The translations under genes were made by a program, and so were the position numbers. The notes beneath the pieces are model-generated. The model was not told where the DNA came from, ran no database searches, and saw nothing but the letters and a program-made list of their open reading frames with translations. A DNA stretch of 64,000 nt, from NCBI RefSeq assembly GCF_000378745.1, contig NZ_KB905267.1, positions 62,001 through 126,000 on the forward strand. Direction: 5' to 3'. This document shows positions 36,741 to 45,408 of the stretch, one piece after another; the stretch's first letter is position 1, and each line of letters begins with the position of its first letter. The stretch is from Prevotella amnii DSM 23384 = JCM 14753. GTDB taxonomy: Bacteria > Bacteroidota > Bacteroidia > Bacteroidales > Bacteroidaceae.

Positions 36741-38171
36741 CTATGTTAATCTTTCTTCTAAGAGAACAACGTTTTCTACATGTGGTGTATGAGGAAACAT
36801 ATCTACAGGTTGTACAGCAATAATCTTATAGCTTGTATTAAGTAATGATAAGTCTCGTGCTTGTGTAGCGGGGTTACAACTCACATAAACAATGCGTTTG
36901 GGTCGTGCTTGTAATATCACATTGATAACATCGGGATGCATACCTGCACGTGGAGGATCGGTAATAATAACATCTGGACGACCATGTTCTTTTACAAATC
37001 TATCAGTAAGAATGTTTTTCATATCTCCAGCATAGAATAAAGTGTTTTCAATATTGTTGATTTTTGAATTTACTTTAGCATCTTCTATCGCTTCAGGAAC
37101 ATACTCGATGCCTATTACTTTCTTTGCTTTTTTTGCAATAAAGTTGGCTATAGTTCCAGTTCCTGTATATAAGTCATATACTAACTCTTTGCCAGTTAGA
37201 TTAGCAAAACGGCGAGTTACATCATAAAGATGGTAAGCTTGTTCTGTGTTGGTTTGATAGAAACTTTTAGGGCCAACTTTAAAATTAAGCTCTTCCATTG
37301 TTTCAAAGATATGGTCTTTCCCTTTGTATAAAATAAGATCAAGGTCGTTAAAAGTGTCATTACCTTTTTGGTTGTTAACATATAGCAATGAGCTAATTTG
37401 TGGAAAATTGTTGGCAATGTGTTTCATTAATCCTAAAGAACGTTCTTCATCATTATCATTATCGTAATGAAACTGTATTAATACCATCCATTCGCCTGTG
37501 TTAGAATTGCGTATCATGATACTGCGTAATAGGCCATGTTGCTCACGTGTGTCATAAAAGGTAAATTTGTTTTTTAGAGCATAGTTGTAAATGGAGTTTC
37601 TAATGTCATTTTGAAGATTATCCATCAACCAGCATTTTTTTATAGGGTATATCTTGTCGAAAGCACCTGTAATATGAAAACCAATAGCACCTTCTGTTAA
37701 TCCTATTCCGTTTGGTATGTCTTTTAGTTCTTCGGTAGTGTACCATCGTTTATTAGCACAACCGAATTCTAATTTGTTGCGGTAATTTTCAGTGTGAATA
37801 GATCCCATTATAGGATTTATTTCAGGAAGAGAAACTTTGCCTATGCGTGTTAATTGATCGAAAACCTGTTGCTCTTTTGCTTTTAGTTGCTCTTTATAAG
37901 GAAGGTTTTGCCACTTACATCCTCCACAAATACCAAAATGATTACATAGTGGATCTATACGTACATCGCTTTTTTTTATGAATTTTGTTACTGTAGCCTC
38001 ATAGTATTTGTGGCGTTTTTTATATACTTGTAGGTTCACAATATCACCCGGTACTACAAATGGAACAAACACTACCATATCTTTAACGTGTGCTATACAT
38101 TTCCCTTCAGCAGCTACAGCTTCTATAGTTACATTTTCTAACAAAGGTAGAGGTTTTCTCTTTCTGGTCAT
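36741..38171 (-). CDS. rlmD: 23S rRNA (uracil-C5)-methyltransferase, RlmD family
   Basis: The 476-residue enzyme belongs to the RumA/RlmD/TrmA group of SAM-dependent m5U methyltransferases. It has an N-terminal TRAM domain (about residues 8-70), a [4Fe-4S] cluster motif (CNHFGICGGCKW), a Rossmann fold with DLYTGTGTIANFIA, and ITDPPRAGMHPD. The catalytic Cys is in VYVSCNPATQARDL. The exact uridine (1939 or other) is inferred from family naming. It stands alone between valS and ppdK. Confidence 0.9.
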   Translation of the reverse strand: MTRKRKPLPLLENVTIEAVAAEGKCIAHVKDMVVFVPFVVPGDIVNLQVYKKRHKYYEATVTKFIKKSDVRIDPLCNHFGICGGCKWQNLPYKEQLKAKEQQVFDQLTRIGKVSLPEINPIMGSIHTENYRNKLEFGCANKRWYTTEELKDIPNGIGLTEGAIGFHITGAFDKIYPIKKCWLMDNLQNDIRNSIYNYALKNKFTFYDTREQHGLLRSIMIRNSNTGEWMVLIQFHYDNDNDEERSLGLMKHIANNFPQISSLLYVNNQKGNDTFNDLDLILYKGKDHIFETMEELNFKVGPKSFYQTNTEQAYHLYDVTRRFANLTGKELVYDLYTGTGTIANFIAKKAKKVIGIEYVPEAIEDAKVNSKINNIENTLFYAGDMKNILTDRFVKEHGRPDVIITDPPRAGMHPDVINVILQARPKRIVYVSCNPATQARDLSLLNTSYKIIAVQPVDMFPHTPHVENVVLLEERLT

Positions 38172-38194
38172 ATTCTCTTGTTCTTATTTTTTTG

Positions 38195-38202
38195 CAAAGG
38201 TA
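38195..38202 (-). promoter_or_regulatory. -7 box of rlmD
   Basis: The minus strand reads TACCTTTG, 24 bases before the rlmD ATG at 38171. Confidence 0.5.
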
Positions 38203-38306
38203 CAGTTTTTTCTGTTTATTTTCCCACTTCTGTTGTTTTACAAACTTACTGTGTACGAAAACATATATAAAATGCTATTTGAACATTACAAAAGTTGAGT
38301 GAAAAC

Positions 38307-38337
38307 TTGCACATATTTTTCACATTGTGTATATTTG
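38307..38337 (+). promoter_or_regulatory. ppdK promoter
   Basis: TTG (38307-38309), 20 bases, then TATATTTG (38330-38337). The leader to the ATG at 38384 is about 40 bases. Confidence 0.6.
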
Positions 38338-38383
38338 CACTAAATAATGACTAAAATAAACAAATATATAAAAACAATTAATT

Positions 38384-41107
38384 ATGAGCGAAAAAAGAGT
38401 TTATACCTTCGGCAATGGTAAAGCTGAAGGTAAGGCGGATATGAGAAATCTTCTTGGAGGTAAAGGTGCTAACCTTGCAGAGATGAATCTTATCGGCGTT
38501 CCTGTACCCCCGGGTTTCACTATTACTACTGATGTATGCAATGAATATTATGAAGTAGGTAAAGAGCAAGTGGTTCTTTTGCTAAAAAAAGAAGTAGAAG
38601 ATAGTGTAAAGCATATCGAAACCTTGATGAACTCGAAGTTTGGAGACCCAACTAATCCTTTATTAGTTAGTGTGCGCTCTGGAGCTCGTGCTTCGATGCC
38701 TGGCATGATGGATACTATATTAAATCTTGGGTTGAATGACACAGTAGTTGTAGGATTAGCAGAAAAAACAGGCAATGAACGTTTTGCTTTTGATAGTTAT
38801 CGTCGTTTTGTGCAAATGTATGGTGACGTTGTTTTAGGAATGAAGCCAGAAAACAAGGAAGATATAGACCCATTTGAAGCAATTATTCAGGATGTAAAGG
38901 CAAAACGTGGTATAAAGCTCGATAACGAGATGAATGTAGAAGAGCTAAAATTGCTTGTAAAACTTTTTAAAGAAGCTATAAAGAAGCAGACTGGAAAAGA
39001 TTTCCCTACTGATCCTATGGAGCAGCTTTGGGGTGCTATCTGTTCTGTATTTGATTCTTGGATGAACGATCGTGCCATTCTCTATCGTAAGATGGAAGGT
39101 ATTCCTCAGGAATGGGGAACAGCAGTTAATGTTCAGGCTATGGTTTTTGGTAATATGGGAGACACTTCTGCTACTGGCGTATGCTTCTCTCGTGATGCAG
39201 GCAGTGGTGAAAATATTTTTAATGGTGAGTATCTTGTTAATGCACAAGGTGAGGACGTAGTGGCAGGTATTCGTACTCCGCAGCAAATTACAAAGGAAGG
39301 ATCTTTGCGTTGGGCTAAGCAACAAGATATTGATGAAGAGGTTCGTTTTACAAAATATCCTTCTATGGAAGAATGTATGCCTGAAGTGTTTGAGCAGCTA
39401 AATGCTATCCAAGATAAGTTAGAAAAGCATTATCATGATATGCAGGATATGGAATTTACAGTGCAAGATGGTAAGTTGTGGTTTCTTCAAACACGTAATG
39501 GTAAGCGTACAGGTACAGCCATGGTAAAGATAGCTATGGACTTATTGCATGAAGGTGAGATAGACGAAAAGACAGCATTGAAACGTTGTGAGGCTAATAA
39601 GCTTGATGAGCTTCTTCATCCTGTTTTTGATAAAGAAGCATTAACACAAGCAAAAGTGTTAACTCGCGGTTTGCCAGCATCTCCCGGAGCAGCATGTGGG
39701 CAGATAGTGTTCTTTGCCGATGATGCTACTAGGTGGCATGATGATGGGCATCAGGTTATTATGGTACGTATAGAGACATCACCTGAAGATTTAGCAGGTA
39801 TGTCGGCCGCCGAAGGTATTTTAACTGCTCGTGGAGGTATGACTTCACATGCAGCTGTTGTTGCTCGTGGCATGGGTAAGTGTTGTGTTAGTGGAGCAGG
39901 TGCTATTATTATAGACTATAAGAAGCGTACTATAGACATTGACGGAACAGTTTTGCGTGAAGGGGACTATATTTCTTTGAATGGTTCTACAGGTGAAGTT
40001 TATTTTGGAGAGGTAAAAACAAAACCTGCTGAGGTAACAGGCGATTTTGCAGAATTAATGGATCTTTGTAGTAAGTATACTAAGCTTGTTGTTCGTACTA
40101 ATGCAGATACGCCACATGATGCTGAGGTAGCAAGTAATTTCGGAGCAGTGGGAATAGGTCTTTGCAGAACAGAACATATGTTTTTTGAGAACGAGAAGAT
40201 AAAAGCAATGCGAGAGATGATACTTGCTAATAGTACAGAGGAACGTGAAAGAGCATTAGATAAGTTGTTGCCTTATCAAAAGCAAGACTTTTACGGCATA
40301 TTGAAATGTATGGATGGTATGCCTGTAAATATTCGTCTTTTAGATCCACCTTTGCATGAGTTTGTTCCTCATACTTTAGAAGGGCAGCAGGCTATGGCTG
40401 ATGAGATGGGTGTTAGTGTTAAGTTTATTCAGGATCGTGTGAATTCTCTTTCAGAAGCTAATCCTATGCTTGGTCTTCGTGGTTGTCGTTTAGGTAATAC
40501 TTTCCCTGAGATTACTGCTATGCAGACAAAGGCTATACTTGGAGCTGCTATACAACTAAAAAAAGAAGGCTTTAACCCTATGCCTGAGATAATGGTACCA
40601 CTTGTAGGTATTGTTAATGAGCTTGATATTCAGGAGGCTATTATTAGAAAAACAGCTAAGAAATTGTTTGAGAAAGAAGGTTTGGAGATAGAGTTTAAAG
40701 TAGGTACAATGATAGAGATCCCTCGTGCAGCTCTTACTGCTGACCTTATTGCTAAAAAAGCACAATATTTTAGTTTTGGAACCAATGACCTTACACAGAT
40801 GACCTTTGGATATAGTCGTGATGATATAGCAAGTTTCTTACCAAGTTATTTGGAAAAGAAGATACTTGATGTAGACCCATTCCAAGTATTAGATCAAGAT
40901 GGAGTAGGGCAGCTTATTAAAATAGCAGTTAATAAAGGTAGGGCTACTCGTAAAAATCTTAAGTGTGGCATTTGTGGAGAGCATGGGGGCGAGCCTTCAT
41001 CTGTCAAGTTTTGCCATCATGTAGGTTTAAATTATGTTAGTTGTTCTCCTTTCCGTGTACCTATAGCAAGGTTAGCAGCGGCGCAAGCTGCTGTGGAAGA
41101 ATGTTAG
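38384..41107 (+). CDS. ppdK: Pyruvate, phosphate dikinase
   Basis: PPDK interconverts pyruvate + ATP + Pi and PEP + AMP + PPi; in Bacteroidales it links glycolysis and gluconeogenesis. The 907-residue protein has the N-terminal ATP-grasp (GGKGANLAEMN, SVRSGARASMPGMMDT), the central phosphohistidine domain with GGMTSHAAVVARG (catalytic His489), and the C-terminal PEP/pyruvate barrel (GIGLCRTEHMFF, LRGCRLG, FSFGTNDLTQMTFGYSRDD, CGICGEHGG with its Cys). The length is typical. It marks the left host flank of the integrated island. Confidence 0.97.
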   Translation: MSEKRVYTFGNGKAEGKADMRNLLGGKGANLAEMNLIGVPVPPGFTITTDVCNEYYEVGKEQVVLLLKKEVEDSVKHIETLMNSKFGDPTNPLLVSVRSGARASMPGMMDTILNLGLNDTVVVGLAEKTGNERFAFDSYRRFVQMYGDVVLGMKPENKEDIDPFEAIIQDVKAKRGIKLDNEMNVEELKLLVKLFKEAIKKQTGKDFPTDPMEQLWGAICSVFDSWMNDRAILYRKMEGIPQEWGTAVNVQAMVFGNMGDTSATGVCFSRDAGSGENIFNGEYLVNAQGEDVVAGIRTPQQITKEGSLRWAKQQDIDEEVRFTKYPSMEECMPEVFEQLNAIQDKLEKHYHDMQDMEFTVQDGKLWFLQTRNGKRTGTAMVKIAMDLLHEGEIDEKTALKRCEANKLDELLHPVFDKEALTQAKVLTRGLPASPGAACGQIVFFADDATRWHDDGHQVIMVRIETSPEDLAGMSAAEGILTARGGMTSHAAVVARGMGKCCVSGAGAIIIDYKKRTIDIDGTVLREGDYISLNGSTGEVYFGEVKTKPAEVTGDFAELMDLCSKYTKLVVRTNADTPHDAEVASNFGAVGIGLCRTEHMFFENEKIKAMREMILANSTEERERALDKLLPYQKQDFYGILKCMDGMPVNIRLLDPPLHEFVPHTLEGQQAMADEMGVSVKFIQDRVNSLSEANPMLGLRGCRLGNTFPEITAMQTKAILGAAIQLKKEGFNPMPEIMVPLVGIVNELDIQEAIIRKTAKKLFEKEGLEIEFKVGTMIEIPRAALTADLIAKKAQYFSFGTNDLTQMTFGYSRDDIASFLPSYLEKKILDVDPFQVLDQDGVGQLIKIAVNKGRATRKNLKCGICGEHGGEPSSVKFCHHVGLNYVSCSPFRVPIARLAAAQAAVEEC

Positions 41108-41129
41108 AAAACTCCTAAATATCAATTGT

Positions 41130-41170
41130 TTAGGCGGAGTACCACGTATTTACGGAGGTTTTCCGCCTAA
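41130..41170 (+). terminator. Hairpin after ppdK
   Basis: TTAGGCGGA (41130-41138) pairs perfectly with TCCGCCTAA (41162-41170), with a 23-base partly paired loop, followed by TTCTTTTC. It begins 23 bases after the ppdK stop and is most simply its terminator. Confidence 0.65.
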
Positions 41171-41188
41171 TTCTTTTCATAAAACAGC

Positions 41189-41280
41189 GTGTGTTTATAC
41201 ACACTATTTGGGCAGAATGAGCGTAAATGTTTACAGTAAGTTTACTATTTTGGAATACACTGTTTACAGCGTGTTTACAA
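41189..41280. repeat. Repeated TGTTTAC motifs next to the integrase, candidate arm/att region
   Basis: TGTTTA(C/T)A motifs occur at 41192, 41228, 41261 and 41272. Two are inside dyads: GTGTGT-TTAT-ACACAC (41189-41204) and GTAAA-TG-TTTAC (41223-41234). Clustered short repeats between the host gene and an integrase are typical of integrase arm-binding sites or the recombined att core. The core itself is not identified. Confidence 0.45.
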
Positions 41281-41347
41281 CTGCAAATCTGTAAGTTATA
41301 ACAAGTTTAGATATTTTTATCACTAACAATTGGAACACGGATGAATT

Positions 41348-42829
41348 ATGGCAACACTGAAAATATGCGTAAGGAGTAAACGTAGCGATGGTTTTTATCC
41401 TGTTTATATCAGGGTAACACATCATAGGGAACTCGCCTATATCAAAACTGACAAGATGGTAAACGATAAGGGCATCACGAAAACCAAAGAAGTTAAAGAC
41501 CCATACGTGGTTGGTCTGCTCTCTCCTGTTATCATTGACTACATGGAGCGTCTCAACAAAAAGGACATTAGGAACTGGAACGCAAAAGAAGTGTCCGACT
41601 TTCTTGTGAGTGGCGATGATGATATAGATTTTTCGAAATATGCCAGAAAGCACATAGACCGAATGATAGACAGAGGGCAGCAGCGCAACGCTCGCAACTA
41701 TGAACTTGCCTTACAGCACCTCGAGAGATTTGCAGGGACAAACCATGTCAAGTTCTCGCATCTGACCTCGATGTTTGTAAACAGATGGATTAAAAGTCTT
41801 GAAACGACAAAGCGTGCCAAGGAAATGTACCCTATTTGCATCAGGCAGATATTCAAAGCTGCACAGGTAGAGTTCAACGATTACGACAACGGCATCATCA
41901 AGATAAAGACAAATCCGTGGGTGAAGGTGGAAATTCCAAAGGCTGACCGTCCAGAGAAATTGGCAATCACTCCCGAAGCGTGCAGGGAGTTCTTTTTCTT
42001 TCCACTTCCTGAAAGTAAGATGGCGCACCCTACCACAGAGATAGGCAGAGATGTGGCAATGATGGTGCTTTGTCTTGCAGGTATCAACACGGTTGATTTG
42101 TTTCAGATGAAGAAAACAGACTACTATGACGGCATCATCCATTACCAACGTGCCAAGACAAAAAAGTTTCGTGCCGATGGCGCATATATGGAAATGCGTG
42201 TCCCTCCTATCCTACTTCCTTTGTTAGACAAATACAAGAACACCGATGAGGCTGACGTGCATCTATTCAACTTTGCTAAACGCCATACAACTTCTGACAG
42301 CTTTAGTGCCAACGTAAACATAGGTATTCGGCATCTATGTGAGGCTATGGGCATAGATAAGCAGCACGATTATTCTGTTTACACTTTCAGACACACATGG
42401 GGAACAGTGGCGCAAAACGATTGCAAGGCTACTATTGGCGAGGTGGCATTTGCTATGAACCATAGCAGCGGACACAAGGTAACACGAGGCTATATCAAGA
42501 TAGACTTCTCTCCAACATGGGAACTCAACGAGAAAGTAATTGATTTTATTTTCTTCTCAGATAAACCATCACAGCGAGAACAAAAGCCGAAAGAGGAACG
42601 TTTCAAACTCTCGTATCGTTATCAGGTTCATGGCACAGCATTCTTCCAAGGGCGCAAGGTAGCAGAACTGACAGACGTTGGCTTCAACAATGTTGATGAA
42701 GTTATCGAGAAGCTGGCATCACTACTACCTGACGACATTCCACTTCGCTCAATGGTTTTATTCAAAATCGAAAACAACGACAAAAAACAAACAGCAGTTT
42801 ACGAGCGAATGAAAGGCAAAGGCTTTTAA
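41348..42829 (+). CDS. Tyrosine-type site-specific integrase
   Basis: The 493-residue protein has a Bacteroidetes phage-type N-terminal arm domain, a SAM-like core-binding region (about residues 100-200) and a catalytic domain (about 210-400). Arg348 in FRHTWGT, His372 and the nucleophile Tyr382 (in GYIKID) are present. The box I Arg is replaced by Asn247 in AGINTVDLF, and the usual box II His is Tyr345. I recall similar substitutions in a Bacteroides integrase clade, so loss of activity is not certain. About 90 extra residues with a basic start (about 405-493) form an unusual C-terminal extension. It sits at the left end of the island and reads inward. Confidence 0.88.
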   Translation: MATLKICVRSKRSDGFYPVYIRVTHHRELAYIKTDKMVNDKGITKTKEVKDPYVVGLLSPVIIDYMERLNKKDIRNWNAKEVSDFLVSGDDDIDFSKYARKHIDRMIDRGQQRNARNYELALQHLERFAGTNHVKFSHLTSMFVNRWIKSLETTKRAKEMYPICIRQIFKAAQVEFNDYDNGIIKIKTNPWVKVEIPKADRPEKLAITPEACREFFFFPLPESKMAHPTTEIGRDVAMMVLCLAGINTVDLFQMKKTDYYDGIIHYQRAKTKKFRADGAYMEMRVPPILLPLLDKYKNTDEADVHLFNFAKRHTTSDSFSANVNIGIRHLCEAMGIDKQHDYSVYTFRHTWGTVAQNDCKATIGEVAFAMNHSSGHKVTRGYIKIDFSPTWELNEKVIDFIFFSDKPSQREQKPKEERFKLSYRYQVHGTAFFQGRKVAELTDVGFNNVDEVIEKLASLLPDDIPLRSMVLFKIENNDKKQTAVYERMKGKGF

Positions 42830-42835
42830 TCTTTC

Positions 42836-42870
42836 AAACCTACAAATGAGCTTTCTTTTGTAGGTTTTTC
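42836..42870 (+). terminator. Integrase terminator
   Basis: AAACCTACAAA (42836-42846) pairs perfectly with TTTGTAGGTTT (42857-42867) and is followed by a T-rich stretch, 7 bases after the integrase stop. Confidence 0.85.
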
Positions 42871-42905
42871 TTTTTATATTCATTAACAAATAAAAGAATA
42901 GCTCT

Positions 42906-42926
42906 CGCGTACGCACGTGCGCGCGT
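42906..42926. other. 21-base alternating pyrimidine-purine tract
   Basis: From CGCGTACG to GCGCGCGT every step alternates pyrimidine and purine, with CpG-rich sequence in an AT-rich setting. Such tracts can form Z-DNA. It is followed by a (TTTAC)n-like run at about 42942-42964. The whole 42830-43221 gap has no convincing gene. Confidence 0.6.
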
Positions 42927-42976
42927 TGATGTAGATATATTTTATTTACTTTACTTTACTTTATGCACTTTTTGGT

Positions 42977-43080
42977 AAGAAATGCACTCTTAAACTGCAT
43001 TTCTTCGGAAGAAAGTACACTTAAACTGCATTTCTTCGGAAGAAAGTACACTTAAACCGCATTTCTTCGGAAGAAATAAA
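42977..43080. repeat. 31-bp tandem repeats with TTTCTTCGGAAGAAA palindrome
   Basis: Three near-identical 31-bp units start at 42990, 43021 and 43052, preceded by a degenerate half unit. Each holds the perfect 7-1-7 palindrome TTTCTTC-G-GAAGAAA (43000-43014, 43031-43045, 43062-43076). The spacing is about three helical turns. They could be sites for an element-encoded DNA-binding protein or an iteron-like array; no replication gene is nearby. Confidence 0.8.
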
Positions 43081-43119
43081 TTAACTTTTATTTACTTTGT
43101 GTTTTCCCCTATCAGAGAC

Positions 43120-43149
43120 AAAAAAGGAGCATCCTCACGGACACTCCTT
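43120..43149 (-). terminator. Terminator of the GRP-motif gene
   Basis: On the minus strand AAGGAG (43149-43144) and CTCCTT (43129-43124) flank a partly paired loop and are followed by a T run, 73 bases after the stop at 43222. Confidence 0.7.
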
Positions 43150-43221
43150 ACTCACTTTTACAACAAACAATTCATTAAAAATGGACTAACAACAAATATC
43201 TACAGTAGATGTTTGTAGAAA

Positions 43222-43530
43222 TCACTTGCCACCAGACAATGCGATGAGCCTGTCCTCAATGGTCTTCTTAGTTTCTGTTGCAACATCAAGTGTGGTAGAT
43301 TGTAATTTCGGTGCTACATAACTTGTAAACTTCTCCATTGCTTGAACTCTATCCTTTGGCTCTAAGTCTCTTAAATCTTTCTTGAATTGCTCTGAACTAT
43401 AGTAATCGTCTGTAATTTCTGCAAGTATATTCCTAACCTTTGAAGAAACTTTGTTAGGAGTACCTGCAACACGCCCACCAGTCTTAGGTGTTCCTGCTGG
43501 TCGTCCTACTTTTCTTTTTTCTGCACTCAT
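43222..43530 (-). CDS. Small basic GRP-motif protein, small-terminase-like
   Basis: The 102-residue protein starts with two AT-hook-like repeats (KVGRPAGTPKTGG and GRVAGTPNK), followed by a helical region (about residues 28-80) and a charged C-terminus. This pattern is common in Bacteroidetes prophages next to terminase genes and suggests DNA binding. No large terminase is nearby, so a packaging role would need a helper phage, or the protein may act as a regulator. It is the only minus-strand gene of the island, has its own -7 box and terminator, and is divergent from the virion-protein block. Confidence 0.6.
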   Translation of the reverse strand: MSAEKRKVGRPAGTPKTGGRVAGTPNKVSSKVRNILAEITDDYYSSEQFKKDLRDLEPKDRVQAMEKFTSYVAPKLQSTTLDVATETKKTIEDRLIALSGGK

Positions 43531-43560
43531 ATCTTCGTCATGATTAAAAGTTAAACCTGT

Positions 43561-43590
43561 GGTGCAAAGATAATTACTTATTTTCGCACC
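43561..43590 (-). promoter_or_regulatory. Divergent promoter region with GGTGC/GCACC dyad
   Basis: The minus strand has the -7 box TATCTTTG (43572-43565) for the GRP-motif gene. It is enclosed by an inverted repeat, GGTGC (43561-43565) and GCACC (43586-43590), whose arms extend partly inward (GGTGCAAA and TTTTCGCACC). It also lies just upstream of the plus-strand block at 43623, so one regulator could control both directions. Confidence 0.45.
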
Positions 43591-43622
43591 GTATAGTATA
43601 ACTTTTAATAAGCATTATAATT

Positions 43623-44102
43623 ATGGGAATGATAGGAGCAGCAGTTGGAGCAGCAGGTAGCATATTTGGTGGTATCTCAGCTACAATGGCTATGAATAAG
43701 ATGAAAGCCAATGTAGAGGCGCAGAAAAGAGAAAATCAAGATTGGTACGATAGGCGATATAATGAGGACTCAACACAGCGTGCTGATGCGCAGAAGATTC
43801 TTACAATGACTCAGGAGAGTATCAAGAAAAATAATAAGGCAGCAGCAGCATCGCAAGCGGTAATGGGTGGAACTGACGAGAGTACGGCAGCTGCCAAAGA
43901 AGCCAACAATAAGGCTCTTGCTGAAGCTACTTCAACTATAGCCGTTAATGGAGATAAGCGCAAAGATGCTATCGAAGGACAGTATAGAGAGCGTGATGCA
44001 GCACTAAACCAAGAGTTGAACCAAATAGAAAAAGATAAAGCAGCAGCAATTGGGCAAGCAGTACAAGGCGTAAGTAGTGCAGCAAGTTCACTTCCTTTCT
44101 AA
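43623..44102 (+). CDS. Putative internal virion (ejection) protein, small
   Basis: The 159-residue protein begins with a Gly/Ala-rich hydrophobic helix (MGMIGAAVGAAGSIFGGISA). Long polar coiled-coil segments follow (DWYDRRYNEDSTQRADAQKI, and YRERDAALNQELNQIEKDKA), ending in another Ala-rich stretch. This layout, placed before two larger proteins, resembles gp14-type internal virion proteins of podophages. Very similar sequences occur, as I recall, in Bacteroidales prophages without an assigned role. Its stop is 10 bases before the next start. The function is inferred from architecture and order only. Confidence 0.55.
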   Translation: MGMIGAAVGAAGSIFGGISATMAMNKMKANVEAQKRENQDWYDRRYNEDSTQRADAQKILTMTQESIKKNNKAAAASQAVMGGTDESTAAAKEANNKALAEATSTIAVNGDKRKDAIEGQYRERDAALNQELNQIEKDKAAAIGQAVQGVSSAASSLPF

Positions 44103-44112
44103 AATTTAGAGT

Positions 44113-45402
44113 ATGAGTAGTGCATTAGATGATATATTAGGCAATAAGCCTACACCGTTACCACCACAGCAGCCACAGCAGCCGACTGTGGCTAAACCGT
44201 TGGTGGATTGGAATAAGGCAGGTGCAGAATACGAGTCTTCAAAGCCTAAATTCACACCTGCCATCTTACAACAGCAGGAAAAGGAGAAAGCAGAGGCTAA
44301 CAAAATAGTTCCACCGCTTGCCCCTCCTCTTGAACAGGCAAAGCAGGTTACGCCCCCACCAGCCGACAAAAACAAGAAAATGTCGTATGTAGACATGTAT
44401 AAGCTGCTTAACCCTTATCAACCCCCAACGCAAGAAGAACTCGAAAAGGAACGTAAGAAAGAGAAACGTGAGAAGATGTTTGCAGCTATTGGCGATACTA
44501 TCTCTGCTTTGTCAAACCTATACTTTACCACACAGTATGCTCCGAATATGTACAAGCATGAAAACTCACAATCGGATAAGGTCAAAAGCAAATGGGATAA
44601 ATTGAGGGAAGATAGAGATGCACAAATGAATGCTTACATTAAAAATCTCATGGCTGCACAGCAAGCTGATGACGAGAATGCAGAAAATGAAAGGAAGTGG
44701 CAGCGCCAGTTAGATATTGACGCTTACAACCAAAAAAAAGATGCCGATGAGTTCCAGTACAAGAAAGACCGTGATAATATTAAAGATGAACAGTGGCAGA
44801 AGAATTACGACCAAAAGGCAGAACAATTTAAAACAACTACAGGAATTAAGAAAGATGCTCAAAAGGAAACAGAACGCTCTCACAGAGCCAACGAGGGTTT
44901 GAAAGGCGCACAAATCCAAGAAGCAAAGAGACATAACAGCGTAACAGAGGCACAAGGGGCTGAACGTATCGCTATTTCTCGTGCTAAAGGTTCTGGAGGT
45001 GTTTCTTCGTCAGGTAGCGAGAAAGGTGGTAAAGGTAGCAAACAAGAGACAATTAGGTTACACGATGGGAGTGTACACACCTATTCTCCTGATAAAAAAG
45101 GCGCACTTACTTCACTTGCACCGTCAATGGCAAAGAAAGCAAGGGCGGCAGCGGAGCGTTATCATAAGGCTGGAGATAAAAGGAGTTATTTGCACTATAT
45201 ACAAATTGCTAATGCGCTTGAAAAGGCAAAGAGTAAAGACGCTATTGCTGCAATTGTAGCCTCAAATGTAGGCGACTTCCCGACAATGGACGGTGATGTA
45301 CGCAGAGTGATAGGCGTAACAGGTAGCTTTGATGTAAGTAATTATCGTAGAAAGGGGAACTCAAAATCAAGTAAATCAACAAGTAAACCTCCATTAAACT
45401 AA
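44113..45402 (+). CDS. Putative internal virion (ejection) protein, medium
   Basis: The 429-residue protein has a Pro/Gln-rich N-terminus (residues 1-90, including repeated PQQP), a short hydrophobic helix (about 120-145, in MFAAIGDTISALSNLYFTTQ), a long charged coiled coil (about 155-290), and a Gly/Ser/Lys-rich C-terminus. It lies 10 bases after the small protein and 6 bases before the giant gene, so the three form one operon. By size order and disorder it resembles the middle of a gp14-gp15-gp16 ejection set. No enzymatic motif is seen. Confidence 0.55.
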   Translation: MSSALDDILGNKPTPLPPQQPQQPTVAKPLVDWNKAGAEYESSKPKFTPAILQQQEKEKAEANKIVPPLAPPLEQAKQVTPPPADKNKKMSYVDMYKLLNPYQPPTQEELEKERKKEKREKMFAAIGDTISALSNLYFTTQYAPNMYKHENSQSDKVKSKWDKLREDRDAQMNAYIKNLMAAQQADDENAENERKWQRQLDIDAYNQKKDADEFQYKKDRDNIKDEQWQKNYDQKAEQFKTTTGIKKDAQKETERSHRANEGLKGAQIQEAKRHNSVTEAQGAERIAISRAKGSGGVSSSGSEKGGKGSKQETIRLHDGSVHTYSPDKKGALTSLAPSMAKKARAAAERYHKAGDKRSYLHYIQIANALEKAKSKDAIAAIVASNVGDFPTMDGDVRRVIGVTGSFDVSNYRRKGNSKSSKSTSKPPLN

Positions 45403-45408
45403 TAGATT

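Noticed and set aside
41108..41347. tRNA gene as integration target
   Set aside because: No cloverleaf or TTCGAATC-type T-loop was found between ppdK and the integrase.
42977..43080. CRISPR array in the island
   Set aside because: The three 31-bp units are directly tandem with no spacers; they are palindromic tandem repeats.
44106..44396. Cys/Gly-rich minus-strand frame opposite the 429-residue protein
   Set aside because: It is the antisense of a Pro/Gln-rich repeat region, which automatically gives Gly/Cys-rich sequence.
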